From Aeromicrobium sp. (GTDB taxonomy: Bacteria; Actinomycetota; Actinomycetes; Propionibacteriales; Nocardioidaceae): 64,000 bases of DNA. The translations under genes were made by a program, and so were the position numbers. The stretch lies in assembly GCF_023146395.1 (NCBI RefSeq), contig NZ_JAGLCD010000002.1:62001-126000 (forward strand), given 5' to 3'. Below the pieces are notes generated by a model. That model saw nothing but the letters and a program-made list of their open reading frames with translations. It had not been told where the DNA came from and did not search any database. Below are positions 27,095-36,762 of this stretch, piece by piece. Positions within the stretch are counted from its first letter, which is position 1. Each line of letters starts with the position of its first letter.

Positions 27095-27124
27095 TCAAAC
27101 CCACCGTGGGTTCACATCTCACCG
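27095..27124 (+). repeat. tRNA-Ser 3'-end remnant, copy 2 (degenerate)
   Basis: Thirty bases matching 22726-22755 with two substitutions in the T-arm (CACATCTCACCG for CAAATCCCACCG), preceded by TGTGGGG (27088-27094), which completes the other side of a tRNA-Ser variable arm. No acceptor strand follows. A decayed second attachment-site copy is the best reading; the two copies bracket 4.4 kb of accessory genes. Confidence 0.5.
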
Positions 27125-27174
27125 TAGAACCGTTGGCGCAGAGCAGCCGCCTGGTTGATCCGTCGGGCCGCGTG

Positions 27175-27879
27175 TCACGGCGCTGCGTGGACGCCAACCT
27201 GAGTTCTGCGGTAAGCGGGCGTCTCGATCTCGTCGAGCACGGCGACGGCCAGGTCGGCGTAGGAGAGCTGCAGGTGAGCGAGGTCGGACGCGAGGGTCCC
27301 GTCCGTCAGGACGTAGCGGCCCGTGCGGGGTGCGTCGGGCGACAGGCCCGGCGGAGGGGTGGCGACGAGCCAGTCGACGTCGCGGTGGTGGTCCCAGCGA
27401 TCTAACCCACGCACCCGTGCCTGCCCGAACGGTCGGAAGAAGGGTGGGAACGCCTCGGGATCGTCGACGACCCGCCCCGTGTCGGTGCGGAGGGTCGCGA
27501 ACAGTCCGATCTCCACGACACGGGCGCCCGTCGGCCTGCTCAGGTCCGCGAGCGTGTCGACCAGCGACACGAAGTGGTCGTCGTCGAAGTCCTCGAACGA
27601 CTCAGGCGGAGCGGTGAACGGGGTGACGGCGTTGACCAGCACGGCGGCGCGACCTTCGGACTCCGACAGCGCCGCTGCGGTGGCTGTCCGGTCGGTGAGG
27701 TCGGCGGCGATGACGCGAAACGCGCCGTCGGAGTTGGCGCTCAGGTCGGGGTGCCGGTGCGGGTCGCGCACCACGCCGATGACGCGGTGTCCTCGAGCGC
27801 GGGCCTCGTGCACCAGCGCCCGGCCCGCCCGTCCGCCGGCGCCGAACACCACGATCTCGCCTGTTGATCCCGTCGTCAT
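27175..27879 (-). CDS. NAD(P)-binding oxidoreductase (atypical SDR, NmrA/YwnB-like)
   Basis: Rossmann-fold protein of 234 residues. GEIVVFGAGGRAGRALVHEA is the dinucleotide loop, followed by HRVIGVVRDPHRHPDL, DLTDRTATAAALSESEGRA, VLVNAVTPFTAPPESF and a C-terminal half with DWLVATPPPGLSPDAP. These proteins reduce quinones or other small electrophiles. Divergent from an HxlR regulator with 55 bp between starts, an arrangement typical of quinone- or aldehyde-responsive pairs. Confidence 0.8.
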   Translation of the reverse strand: MTTGSTGEIVVFGAGGRAGRALVHEARARGHRVIGVVRDPHRHPDLSANSDGAFRVIAADLTDRTATAAALSESEGRAAVLVNAVTPFTAPPESFEDFDDDHFVSLVDTLADLSRPTGARVVEIGLFATLRTDTGRVVDDPEAFPPFFRPFGQARVRGLDRWDHHRDVDWLVATPPPGLSPDAPRTGRYVLTDGTLASDLAHLQLSYADLAVAVLDEIETPAYRRTQVGVHAAP

Positions 27880-27934
27880 GGCCGCGACGGTATCGACGAG
27901 GATCGGCTTACTTCAACGAAAGCGGAGACGAGCG

Positions 27935-28315
27935 ATGACTCCTGCACTCCCGATCGGGCCGCCCGCGAGACGTGGGCCGATCGACGACGCCTGCCCCATG
28001 GCCGCCTTCCCGTTCCAGGTCGGCGGCAAGTGGACCGGCCTGGTCGTCGTCTCCCTGGTCGACGGGCCCCGACGGTTCTCGCAGCTGCAGGATGCCCTGG
28101 CGCCTGTCACGCCCAAGGTGCTGACCGAGACGCTCCGCGACCTGCTGCGAGACGGACTCGTCGGACGTCACGACCTCGGCGGGAATCCGCCGCGCGTCCA
28201 GTACGAGCTGACCGACCTCGGGCGCAGCCTGCTGCCCGTGATCGACACGATGCGCGCCTGGAGCGACGCCCACCTGGCTGAGCTTCTCGAGCACCGGGAG
28301 CGCCACCGGGTCTGA
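27935..28315 (+). CDS. HxlR-family transcriptional regulator
   Basis: Winged-helix protein of 126 residues, with the conserved Cys in DDACPMAAFPFQVGGKWTGL, then VSLVDGPRRFSQLQDAL, VTPKVLTETLRDLLRDGL and PPRVQYELTDLGRSLLPV. Start ATG 27935 follows GCGGAGACG. Divergent from the NAD(P)-binding oxidoreductase gene, its likely target. It is diverged from the HxlR protein encoded at 25386-25799 and so is not a recent duplicate. Confidence 0.88.
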   Translation: MTPALPIGPPARRGPIDDACPMAAFPFQVGGKWTGLVVVSLVDGPRRFSQLQDALAPVTPKVLTETLRDLLRDGLVGRHDLGGNPPRVQYELTDLGRSLLPVIDTMRAWSDAHLAELLEHRERHRV

Positions 28316-28378
28316 CCGACACCCGAGCGGCGACCGGCATCCGGATAATGGCTGGACGACGTCGGGCCTGCCATAGAA

Positions 28379-29212
28379 ATGTCTCATATCATGAGCGAAA
28401 ATGTCTCGAATAGCGAACGGCCGCGGTACACGCACGGACATGAACGAGCGGCCCTCGCGTCTCACGGCGCCCGGACGGCGGCGAGCTCCGCGGCCTACCT
28501 CCTCCCGGAGCTGCGTCGCGGCATGGACGTGCTCGACCTCGGCTGCGGCCCGGGCACGATCACGCTCGACCTCGCCGAGATCGTGGCGCCAGGGGTCGCG
28601 GTTGGCGTCGAGAACGTCGAGGCCCCCTTGGTGGCGGCGCGTGAGGAGGCGGCTCGTCGCGATGACACGCGCACGCGCTTCGAGATCGGCGACGCGACGG
28701 CGCTCCCGTTCGACGACGACACGTTCGACGTGGTCCACGCTCACCAGGTGTTGCAGCACCTGGTGGACCCGGTCGCCGCCCTGCGGGAGATGATCCGGGT
28801 GTGCCGTCCGGGCGAGTGGGTGGCGGCGCGGGACGCCGACTACGCGGCGATGACCTGGTATCCCGAGCTGCCGGGGCTCGACGAGTGGCGACGCGTCTAC
28901 CGCGCGGCCGCCCGCGCGAACGGTGCGGAGCCGGACGCGGCGCGACGACTGAGGTCCTGGGCGCAGGCCGCCGGGCTGCAGGGCGTGCGGTACACGGCCA
29001 GCGTCTGGAACTACGCCGATGAGGAGACATGTCGCTGGTGGGGTGACGGACAGGCCGACCGATGCCTCGGCGCGAGCTTCACAAACCAGGCGGCGGCCCT
29101 CGGTGCTGGGTCGGACGCCGTCGCGACGATCGCCGACGCCTGGCGTGCCTGGGGCGCCGCGTCGGACGCATGGTTCGCGATCCTGCATGGTGAGATACTC
29201 GCGCACGTCTGA
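28379..29212 (+). CDS. SAM-dependent class I methyltransferase (UbiE/COQ5-like)
   Basis: Protein of 277 residues. Motif I is VLDLGCGPGTITLDLA, the acidic residue ending strand 2 is in GVENVEAPL, motif II/III DATALPFDDDTFDVVHAHQV and REMIRVCRPGEWVAARD. The C-terminal third (YTASVWNYADEETCRWWGDG) is a lid of unknown specificity. The start is uncertain between ATG 28379 and ATG 28391. The palindrome CTCATATCATGAG (28383-28395) overlaps both, and AAATGTCTC occurs twice here, so an operator may sit at the start codon. Substrate unknown. Confidence 0.78.
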   Translation: MSHIMSENVSNSERPRYTHGHERAALASHGARTAASSAAYLLPELRRGMDVLDLGCGPGTITLDLAEIVAPGVAVGVENVEAPLVAAREEAARRDDTRTRFEIGDATALPFDDDTFDVVHAHQVLQHLVDPVAALREMIRVCRPGEWVAARDADYAAMTWYPELPGLDEWRRVYRAAARANGAEPDAARRLRSWAQAAGLQGVRYTASVWNYADEETCRWWGDGQADRCLGASFTNQAAALGAGSDAVATIADAWRAWGAASDAWFAILHGEILAHV

Positions 29213-29301
29213 CGGCCCGCCGTGATCAGCGGTGAGCGAGGCGATCGCCGATCGCTGCAGCTGGATCAGCCGCGGGGACCTGAGCGCGAGCTGGTCAGGG
29301 A

Positions 29302-29660
29302 CTAGGCAGGCGCGAGCGTCTGCTGGTAGAACACAAGCTCGACGTCGTCGACCCGTTGTCGGTAGACCGATGACATCAGGGCCTCAAACGGCTTCTCGCC
29401 CTGGCGGGTCGCCACAGCGCGATAGGCCAGCGCGGCAACGTCCACGCTGGCCGGCACGCGGCGCAGATCACTCAGGTCGAACGAGTCCCAGGCCGGGGCC
29501 TGGTCGAGCGAATCGACCACGGCATCCCGATCGAGCACAGCACCATGACCCCGGCCTCGGCCATGATGTCGCCGTAGAAGGCGGCACCATCGCCTCGGCA
29601 TAGCGACTCCCACCCGCGGCGCTCCAGGGCGGACAGAGTGGCGAGATCAAGCGATGCCAT
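29302..29660 (-). pseudogene. Nuclear-transport-factor-2-like (DUF4440-type) protein, frameshifted
   Basis: From ATG 29660 the minus strand reads MASLDLATLSALERRGWESL and GAAFYGDIMAEAGVMVL, an NTF2-like start. Near 29520 the sensible sequence moves to another frame: VVDSLDQAPAWDSFDLSDLR, then YRAVATRQGEKPFEALMSSV and ELVFYQQTLAPA to the stop at 29302. Joined, the two parts make a normal small fold of about 118 residues. One indel explains the break. A sequencing error cannot be excluded. Confidence 0.6.
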
Positions 29661-30371
29661 GTCCCCGAATCCAGTCAGTACGTCGGCCGTGCGCTCGCCG
29701 CGAGCGACGGCGACCCACGGGGGCTGGGGGCACGGCAATCCAGGTACTCGCCATCGAGGTGGCTGGCGCCCAGCGACGCCGGGCGAAGGCGAGGGCTGAC
29801 ACCGTGTTGATCCGCCGTGGACCGTGGACAGCGGTCCTCGTCGACTGACGCCGAGCTCGCGCCGCTTCCGGAAGTTGTGCTTGGCGGTGGGCGCTCGTGG
29901 TCTTGGGGCAGGTGATTTGGGCCGTCACCGTGACGCACGGGGTCGTTGATGGGCGGCGTGGACTACGTGGCTTCGCTGAGAAAGCCGCGGAGCAGAGCCC
30001 GGGCGGTCTCGGGTGGGTCTCGCCTCGACCTGCAAGTCATGCTCCTGGATGTTGGGCCCAGCTCGTTCGAGGTGGTCTGCGGTCCTTCCGAGCGGGACTT
30101 CGACATCACCCAGATCGCCCCGGTGATCTCAAACATTCGTCGGGCTTGTGACCTGATGCCCGTCTCCTCGTCGGGGTGATCACCTAGGGAGGGCGGCGAT
30201 GCCTTGTAGTACAACCGCTGGTCGGACATACGCGGCTAGCTGCGGCCCGGTGGAAGGACAATCAGATGCTGATCGGCAAGATTCCCGAGGACACGTGCAA
30301 GATCCCACTTCCCGCGGCGGAGCCGACTTCCGGCCCGAGTGTCGAGCCACCTTCGCGGGAGGTGGCGCACC
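29661..30371. other. About 0.7 kb with no firm gene
   Basis: Frames exist on both strands, for example an 88-residue minus frame at 29963-30229 containing RRMFEITGAIWVMSKSRSE, but none has clear family features or a good start. It may hold small element genes or decayed sequence from the integrated element whose integrase lies downstream. Confidence 0.35.
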
Positions 30372-30566
30372 GTGACTGACCCGCGCCCCGTGGACTACGT
30401 CACCCTGCTCCAAGCAGCGGAACTGATGTCCGTCTCGGTGAAGACTGTACGTCGACGAATCGCGGACGGGACACTTCCCGCTTATCGCTGCGGTCGTCGA
30501 GTCATCCGAGTTCGCATCGCTGATCTCGATAGTGCCTTTCGTCGGATTCCCTCCGCGAGATGGTGA
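30372..30566 (+). CDS. Excisionase-type helix-turn-helix protein
   Basis: Small MerR-like HTH protein of about 64 residues from GTG 30372. VTLLQAAELMSVSVKTVRRR and IADGTLPAYRCGRRVIRVRI show the excisionase/DUF helix-turn-helix pattern with the wing RCGRRVIRV. Such proteins act as Xis or as replication/transfer regulators of integrative elements. It lies 115 bp from the end of the integrase gene on the opposite strand, which supports the Xis reading. Confidence 0.7.
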   Translation: MTDPRPVDYVTLLQAAELMSVSVKTVRRRIADGTLPAYRCGRRVIRVRIADLDSAFRRIPSARW

Positions 30567-30681
30567 CGGAGGTCCCCGATGCTGAGGGTCTCCGAGACTG
30601 AGTGCGGCGTCGATAGGGAGGGCGCCGGGTCGACCAGTGGTCCGCGCCGGAGTCGCCGGGTGATTCGCCAGTAGCTCTGAA

Positions 30682-31863
30682 CTACTTCTCGTTCTGGGAC
30701 CTGCTCCACCGCTCGTAGGTCTCACCGATCGCTTCAGCGAGCTTCAAGTCACGGTCGGCTGTCGCGTGCTGGTAGATCGCCATAGCCGTCTGCGAAGCGT
30801 GACCAGCCCGGGCTTGCAGCTCAGCTGCAGTTGCACCGTGTTGGCCGGCAAGGGTCAGCGCTGTGTGGCGGAGGTCGTGGATCGTGAGGTCCGGCCGGCC
30901 AGCGGCCTCGCGTGCCGACCGGTACTGGTCGGTGAGGTATCGGACGCTCATATGATCGGTCCGCTCGCCCGGGAAGAGGAGTCCATCGATTCCTGGTGCG
31001 GCGTGTTCGAGAAGGTGGCGCTGCAGCATTGGCAGGAATGGCGGCGGGACGTGGACCGTCCGGATGCCCTTGGCCGTTTTCGGTGTGGAGATCGAACGAC
31101 CGCAATTCGGGCACGCGCCCGGTGCCCCGGCGATGACGTCCTTGTCGATCTTCCGCCGAATGTCAACGCGGCCGATCAGGCCGTCGATGTCGGATCGGCG
31201 GAGCTCGAGCAGTTCCCCTTCGCGGAGGCCGACGAACGCCGCGAGGATGACAAACAGTCGCAGTCGGACCGGCATACCTTCGACGATGACCGCGAGCTCA
31301 TCGAAGGTGGCGGGTGTGGTGACCTTCTTGACCCGAGCCGTTCCGGCCCCGCGGATCTTCGGGGGTGCGCGGTCGATCAGCTCCTCCTCCTCGGCCGAGG
31401 TCAGGATCGAGCGGAGTAGACGGTAGGCGGCGGCATTCGTTGACTCCGTCTCCGGACCGAGTGCCGCACGCCAGGTTTTGATGTCGCCGAGCGTCACCGC
31501 GCTAAGCGGCATCACTGCGAAGTACGGAAGGATCCGCGTGTCGAGTAGGTGGCGGTAGTGCCGTCCGGTGTTCGGCCTGAGCCCGCGCTCGGTCAGGTAC
31601 CGCTCAGCGAAGCCGCCGAAGGTGTTCGACGATGCCTCGGCCTTCCGCTTCTCCTCAGCCGCAATGCGCGCGCGAGGTGGGGTCCATTCATCCCGGTCGA
31701 CGAGAGTGCGTTCGGCGACCAGCCACGCTTCTGCGTCCATCGCCGTGCTGAGGGTGCGCGAGTACCTGGTCCCGTCCGGCATCGCGTACCGCGCACGGTA
31801 GGTGACCTCGCCCCGCGCACTCTTGCGTCGTTCGACCTCTCCGAATCCTCGACGTCGAGCCAT
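30682..31863 (-). CDS. Tyrosine recombinase / phage-type integrase
   Basis: Integrase of 393 residues. N-terminal arm-binding part (GEVTYRARYAMPDGTRYSRT), SAM-like core-binding domain (FAERYLTERGLRPNTGRHYR) and catalytic domain with Arg in FVGLREGELLELRRSDID, HDLRHTALTLAGQHG for the His/Arg box, GHASQTAMAIYQHA with the nucleophile Tyr. Between the catalytic Arg and the His box it carries a CPNCG segment. This matches actinobacterial integrases of ICEs and temperate phages that insert at tRNA genes. A tRNA-Ala 3'-end remnant lies 150 bp upstream of its start, the expected attachment site. Confidence 0.93.
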   Translation of the reverse strand: MARRRGFGEVERRKSARGEVTYRARYAMPDGTRYSRTLSTAMDAEAWLVAERTLVDRDEWTPPRARIAAEEKRKAEASSNTFGGFAERYLTERGLRPNTGRHYRHLLDTRILPYFAVMPLSAVTLGDIKTWRAALGPETESTNAAAYRLLRSILTSAEEEELIDRAPPKIRGAGTARVKKVTTPATFDELAVIVEGMPVRLRLFVILAAFVGLREGELLELRRSDIDGLIGRVDIRRKIDKDVIAGAPGACPNCGRSISTPKTAKGIRTVHVPPPFLPMLQRHLLEHAAPGIDGLLFPGERTDHMSVRYLTDQYRSAREAAGRPDLTIHDLRHTALTLAGQHGATAAELQARAGHASQTAMAIYQHATADRDLKLAEAIGETYERWSRSQNEK

Positions 31864-32013
31864 CTTCCAACTCCTAACCCCTTACTGCTTTAGCAGTGGG
31901 AGTGGTCCCTGGGGGACCAGTGGGGGAAGGAGTGTCCACTTTTGGTCACTCCTGACTCGCTAGGTCCTTGCCGTTCCAGGGCCGAGCGTTCTGCCCTGTG
32001 TGATCAGGCTCGG

Positions 32014-32058
32014 TTTGCAAGCAGGGGGTTAGGGGTTCGAGTCCCCTAGGCTCCACCA
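32014..32058 (+). repeat. tRNA-Ala(TGC) 3'-half remnant: attachment site (attR-like)
   Basis: TTTGCAAGCAGG is the anticodon loop (TGC) and 3' anticodon stem of tRNA-Ala. It is followed by the variable loop, the T-arm GGGGTTCGAGTCCCC and the acceptor end AGGCTCCACCA. The 5' half is absent: the sequence before 32014 does not pair. The fragment is on the plus strand with the integrase to its left, so the element lies to the left and the intact tRNA-Ala should be at its other end. No second copy is seen in the window. Confidence 0.8.
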
Positions 32059-32102
32059 CCAGTTCCATCCCGCATGACTGCGGCTCGAGAACCCGGGTCC
32101 TG

Positions 32103-32849
32103 TCAGTGGATGGCGAAGACGCGGGCCGGGAAGCCCGAGCCGCCCCGGGGCTTGCCCCATGACGCGACGAGGAGCGCGCCGGCCTCCGGCACCTGGTCCA
32201 GGTTCGCCATCAGCTCGATCTGCCACTTGTCGTGCTGCAGGAGCAGCAGCTCGAGCCCGTAGTCTCCGGCCGAGGTCGACGATCCGGCGTCCGTGTCGGT
32301 GGTCTCGTGACCGATGGCGGTGACGCCGACCCGCTCCACGAGATCGACGACCACTTCGCGTGACCAGCCCGGAACATGGCTGACGCCGGCGTCGTCGTGG
32401 TTGGCCATCGCGCCGGTGTCGGGCCACCGCTGGTGCCAGTCGGTGCGCAGCGCGACGAAGCAGCCCGCGGGCATTGGGCCGTTGCGGCGTTCCCATGCGG
32501 CCACGTCGTCCAGCGTCGGGACGGCATCGGGGTCGGCACGGACGCGGTCGGAGATGTCGAGGACGACCAGCGGCAGGATCATCTGCTGCACCGGGATGTC
32601 GTCGATCGTGCGGGCCCCGTCGACAAAGTGTGACGGCGGGTCGCAGTGGGTGCCCCACTGGCCCACCAGCTCGTAGCGGTGCACCGCGAAGCCGTCCGGG
32701 TCGACCTGGAAGGTCTGGGTGCGGACCTCGTCGGGGAAGGCCGGGAAGTGCGGCATCCCCGGGAAGAAGGCGTGGGTCAGATCGGTGAACGTGCGGGACT
32801 GCAGCTGCTGGTGGAGCTGCCACAGCGGTCGGTCGCTCGGTGCGGTCAC
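32103..32849 (-). CDS. Cyclase-family protein (kynurenine formamidase-like hydrolase)
   Basis: Metal-dependent hydrolase of 248 residues. TFTDLTHAFFPGMPHFPAFP opens the fold, and QWGTHCDPPSHFVDGART is the family metal site (HxGTHxDxPxHF with Gln in the first position). Later ALRTDWHQRW and GHETTDTDAG complete it. KynB-type enzymes hydrolyse N-formylkynurenine; other members act on lactones or isatin. Start GTG 32849, with the longer frame to 32996 rejected because it is low-complexity Arg. It is the first chromosomal-type gene right of the attachment site. Confidence 0.82.
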   Translation of the reverse strand: MTAPSDRPLWQLHQQLQSRTFTDLTHAFFPGMPHFPAFPDEVRTQTFQVDPDGFAVHRYELVGQWGTHCDPPSHFVDGARTIDDIPVQQMILPLVVLDISDRVRADPDAVPTLDDVAAWERRNGPMPAGCFVALRTDWHQRWPDTGAMANHDDAGVSHVPGWSREVVVDLVERVGVTAIGHETTDTDAGSSTSAGDYGLELLLLQHDKWQIELMANLDQVPEAGALLVASWGKPRGGSGFPARVFAIH

Positions 32850-32976
32850 GTCGTACCCCCTCGGGTCGCGACCAGAATTGCACAGTGTCTGCTCGAGAGC
32901 ACGACCACGCCGGGCTGCGGTGCTTCGGCGCGTGCGGGAGTTCGGGCCCCCGTCCGAGACCGCCTCCCACCACAAG

Positions 32977-33021
32977 TTCTCCCCAGCTGTGCACACACCT
33001 GTGGAGAACTACATCGATGTA
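32977..33021. repeat. Intergenic repeat element with palindromes, copy 1
   Basis: TTCTCCCCAG (32977-32986) and CTGTGGAGAA (32999-33008) form an imperfect inverted repeat, directly followed by the perfect palindrome TACATCGATGTA (33010-33021). The pattern CTGTG-AGAA-TACA-ATGTAA recurs at 42540-42565. It lies in a 320 bp gap with no gene (32850-33169), in front of the cyclase gene. Confidence 0.5.
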
Positions 33022-33169
33022 ACTCGGGTCGTCCCGCACGCGATCAGAAGCACCACGGGATCGCGAAGCACCGCCTCCACCGTGGCCCGTCAGCGCCCCC
33101 GGAGGCGGGTCTGTGCGGGGTCGAGAGAGCGCAGGTGCCACGCGTGGTCGTGTCCCCGTCGAGGGAGGA

Positions 33170-34569
33170 TCAGGACAGGTATTGCCGCAGTGCGGCGTCG
33201 GCGTCGCGGGGCACGAAGCCCGTGGCGCGGATCTTGGCCAGGTCCAGGCCGCTGTGGGTGGGTCGAGGTGAGATCGGGCCCTCGGCCGCGGCGTAGTAGG
33301 TCGCGGTCGAGACCGGCGTGACCCGGGCGGGGTCGTGGCCGGTCAGCTCATAGACGCGCTTGGCGATGTCGGCCCAGGAGACGATGGCGCCGTCGTTGGA
33401 GAGGTTGTACGTGCCGTAGGCGGGCCGCTCCCGCAGCAGATGGGTGATGCCGGCGGCGAGGTCCTCGGTGAAGGTGAGTCGCCCGTGCTGGTCATCGACG
33501 ACGGTGGGGTCGATACCGCGCTCGGCGAGCGAGGCCATGGTGCGCACGAAGTTGTTGCCGTCGCCGATGACCCAGCTCGTGCGCAGCACGTAGTGCCGGG
33601 GAACGGTGGCCGCGACGACGTCGCCGGCGGCCTTGGTCTGGCCGTAGACGCCGAGTGGGGTCAGGGGTTCGTCCTCGGTGTGCAGCTCCTGGGTGCCGTC
33701 GAAGACGTAGTCGGTCGAGACGTGCACGAGCGTGAGGTCGTTCTCGGTCGCGACCCGGGCGAGATTGGCGACGGCCTGGACGTTGACCTTCCAGGCCGCT
33801 GCGCGGCCCTGGGGTGACTCGGCCAGGTCGACTGCGGTGTAGGCGGCGGCGTTGATGATCGTGTCGTACTCGCGCCAGTGCCGAGCGGTGCTGAGGTCGA
33901 GGGTGAGGTCGAGGGTGTCCACGTCGGTGAAATCGACGTGGTCCTGTCCGGCGAACGCGGTGCGCAGGGCCTGACCCAGCTGCCCATCGGCGCCGGAGAC
34001 CAGCGTGCGTCGCGGGCCGAACGGCACGACGTCGGCCAACCGCGGATGAGTGCGGTCCTTGTCGGACAGCTCGCATCGGTCGAGCGGGATGGGCCAGTCG
34101 ATCGCGACGGTCTCGTCCGCCAGGTTCAGGAACGTGTACGTCGCCTCCGGCGACCAGTGGTCGTTGACGAGGTAGGTGTACGACGTGTCGGGCTCGAGCG
34201 ACTGGTACGAGTTGCCGATGCCGCGGGGCACGTAGATCGCGACGTCCCCGGTGATCTCGGTCGTGAAGACCATGCCGAACGAGTCACCCTCGCGCAGGTC
34301 GACCCAGGCGCCGAACACGCGGCCGGTCGCGACGGAGATGAACTTGTCCCACGGTTCGGCGTGGATGCCGCGAGTCGTGCCCACGGCGTCGTTGAACGAG
34401 ATGTTGTTCTGCACCGGACCGAGGTCCGGCACGCCCAGGGCGGTGAGCTTCTCGCGCTGCCAGTTCTCCTTGAACCACCCGCGGTCGTCGCCGTGCACCG
34501 GAAGGTCGATCACGAGCAGACCAGGGATCGGCGTCTCGTGCACCGCGAGCTCGCGGCCGTACGTCGTCA

Positions 34570-34570
<1 letters not shown>
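33170..34570 (-). CDS. rmlCD: Fused dTDP-4-keto-6-deoxyglucose 3,5-epimerase / dTDP-4-ketorhamnose reductase (RmlC-RmlD)
   Basis: Bifunctional protein of about 466 residues doing the last two steps of dTDP-L-rhamnose synthesis. N-terminal cupin (RmlC): LLVIDLPVHGDDRGWFKENW, FNDAVGTTRGIHAEPWDKF with the catalytic His, and GIGNSYQSLEPDTSYTYLV. C-terminal RmlD: VSGADGQLGQAL (NADPH loop), HVSTDYVFDGTQ, YGQTKAAGD (YxxxK) and VLRTSWVIGDGNNFVR. Start GTG 34570 shares one base with the rmlB stop. Two separate genes in most bacteria, but a fusion in several Actinobacteria. L-Rhamnose links arabinogalactan to peptidoglycan in Mycobacteriales; in this lineage it probably goes to other wall glycans. Confidence 0.92.
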
Positions 34571-35571
<1,001 letters not shown>

Positions 35572-36441
35572 TCACTTTCCCCGTTCGAGGATCGTCAGGA
35601 GGTACGCGCCGTACCCGGACTTCACGAGCTTCTCGGCCCTGACCCGCAGCTCGGCGTCGGACAGGAACCCGCGCCGCCAGGCGACCTCCTCCGGAACTCC
35701 GATGCGCAGACCGGTGCGGCGCTCGATCGTGCGCACGTAGTCGGCCGCATCGGTCATCTGGTCGAACGTGCCGGTGTCGAGCCACGCCGTGCCCCGCGGA
35801 AGCACCTCGACCGAGAGCCGACCCCGCTCGAGGTAGGCGCGGTTGATGTCCGTGATCTCGTACTCGCCACGGGCCGAGGGCTGCAGGTTGCGCGCGATCT
35901 CGACGACGTCGTTGTCGTAGAAGTACAGGCCGGGCACGGCGTAGTTGCTCTTCGGGTCGGCCGGCTTCTCCTCCAGGGAGACGGCCTTGCCCGCGTCGTC
36001 GAACTCGACGACGCCGTACGCGCTGGGCTCGCTGACCCAGTACGCGAACACCGCGCCGCCGTCGAGGTCGGCGTACCGCTGCAGCTGGCTGCCGAGGCCC
36101 GGGCCGTAGAGCAGGTTGTCGCCGAGCGCGAGGGCGACCTTGTCGTCGCCGATGAAGTCGGCACCGATCGTGAAGGCCTGGGCGAGCCCGTCGGGCGACG
36201 GCTGCTCGGCGTACGTCAGCGAGATGCCGAACTGCGAACCGTCGCCCAGGAGCCGGTGGAACCCGGGAGCGTCGTGTGGGGTCGTGATGACCAGGATCTC
36301 GTCGATCCCGGCCAGCATCAGGGTCGACAGCGGGTAGTAGACCATCGGCTTGTCGTAGACCGGCACGAGCTGCTTGGACACACCCAGGGTGATCGGGTGC
36401 AGTCGCGTCCCTGAGCCGCCAGCGAGAATGATGCCTTTCAC
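35572..36441 (-). CDS. rmlA: Glucose-1-phosphate thymidylyltransferase
   Basis: Nucleotidyltransferase of 289 residues that makes dTDP-glucose, the committed step. [20 protein letters not shown] is the nucleotide-binding signature, with [48 protein letters not shown] and [19 protein letters not shown]. The C-terminal helix [10 protein letters not shown] is the allosteric region. First gene of the rml operon; it reads left from 36441, and the operon promoter must lie in the 36442-36762 gap. Confidence 0.95.
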   Translation of the reverse strand: MKGIILAGGSGTRLHPITLGVSKQLVPVYDKPMVYYPLSTLMLAGIDEILVITTPHDAPGFHRLLGDGSQFGISLTYAEQPSPDGLAQAFTIGADFIGDDKVALALGDNLLYGPGLGSQLQRYADLDGGAVFAYWVSEPSAYGVVEFDDAGKAVSLEEKPADPKSNYAVPGLYFYDNDVVEIARNLQPSARGEYEITDINRAYLERGRLSVEVLPRGTAWLDTGTFDQMTDAADYVRTIERRTGLRIGVPEEVAWRRGFLSDAELRVRAEKLVKSGYGAYLLTILERGK

Positions 36442-36762
36442 GGAACCTCATCCTGCCACGGCGCGGCCGGGCGCCTGAACACTCGTCGTCGGTGAGAACA
36501 GCAGAGGCCCCCGCCGAGGCGGGGGCCCGTGGGAGTCGGCGTGGGAGGAGCGCCGGACGCCCCGTCCCGGCCGGGCGTGGGAGGACGCGCGGGGCGGGAC
36601 GTGTGCTGCGTCGACACCGTGGGGTGTCGTCCCTCCATCGTGCCACCGGCCACCCAGCTGGCACCGCGGCCGGAAGTCGTGGAGTTTCTGTGACCAAGGT
36701 CCTGGGCCGTCCTTCATCAGATTGACCTGCGATTGACCCCGGGACCCGTCACCATGTGGCCT
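36442..36762. other. 320 bp divergent intergenic region (rmlA / response regulator)
   Basis: No gene seen. It contains a GC-rich palindrome, GGCCCCCGCC and GGCGGGGGCC (36506-36527), without a T-tract, upstream of both divergent genes. It could be a transcript-end structure or a 5'-leader element of rmlA. Promoters for both genes are expected here but cannot be fixed by eye. Confidence 0.4.

Noticed and set aside
22341-30371. CRISPR array or other defence locus in the accessory region
   Set aside because: No regularly spaced repeats and no cas or known defence genes. The Ymh protein alone is not enough to claim a defence system.
36506-36527. GGCCCCCGCC/GGCGGGGGCC palindrome as a terminator
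   Set aside because: It lies upstream of two divergent genes with no transcript ending there and no T-tract; kept only as a note in the intergenic entry.
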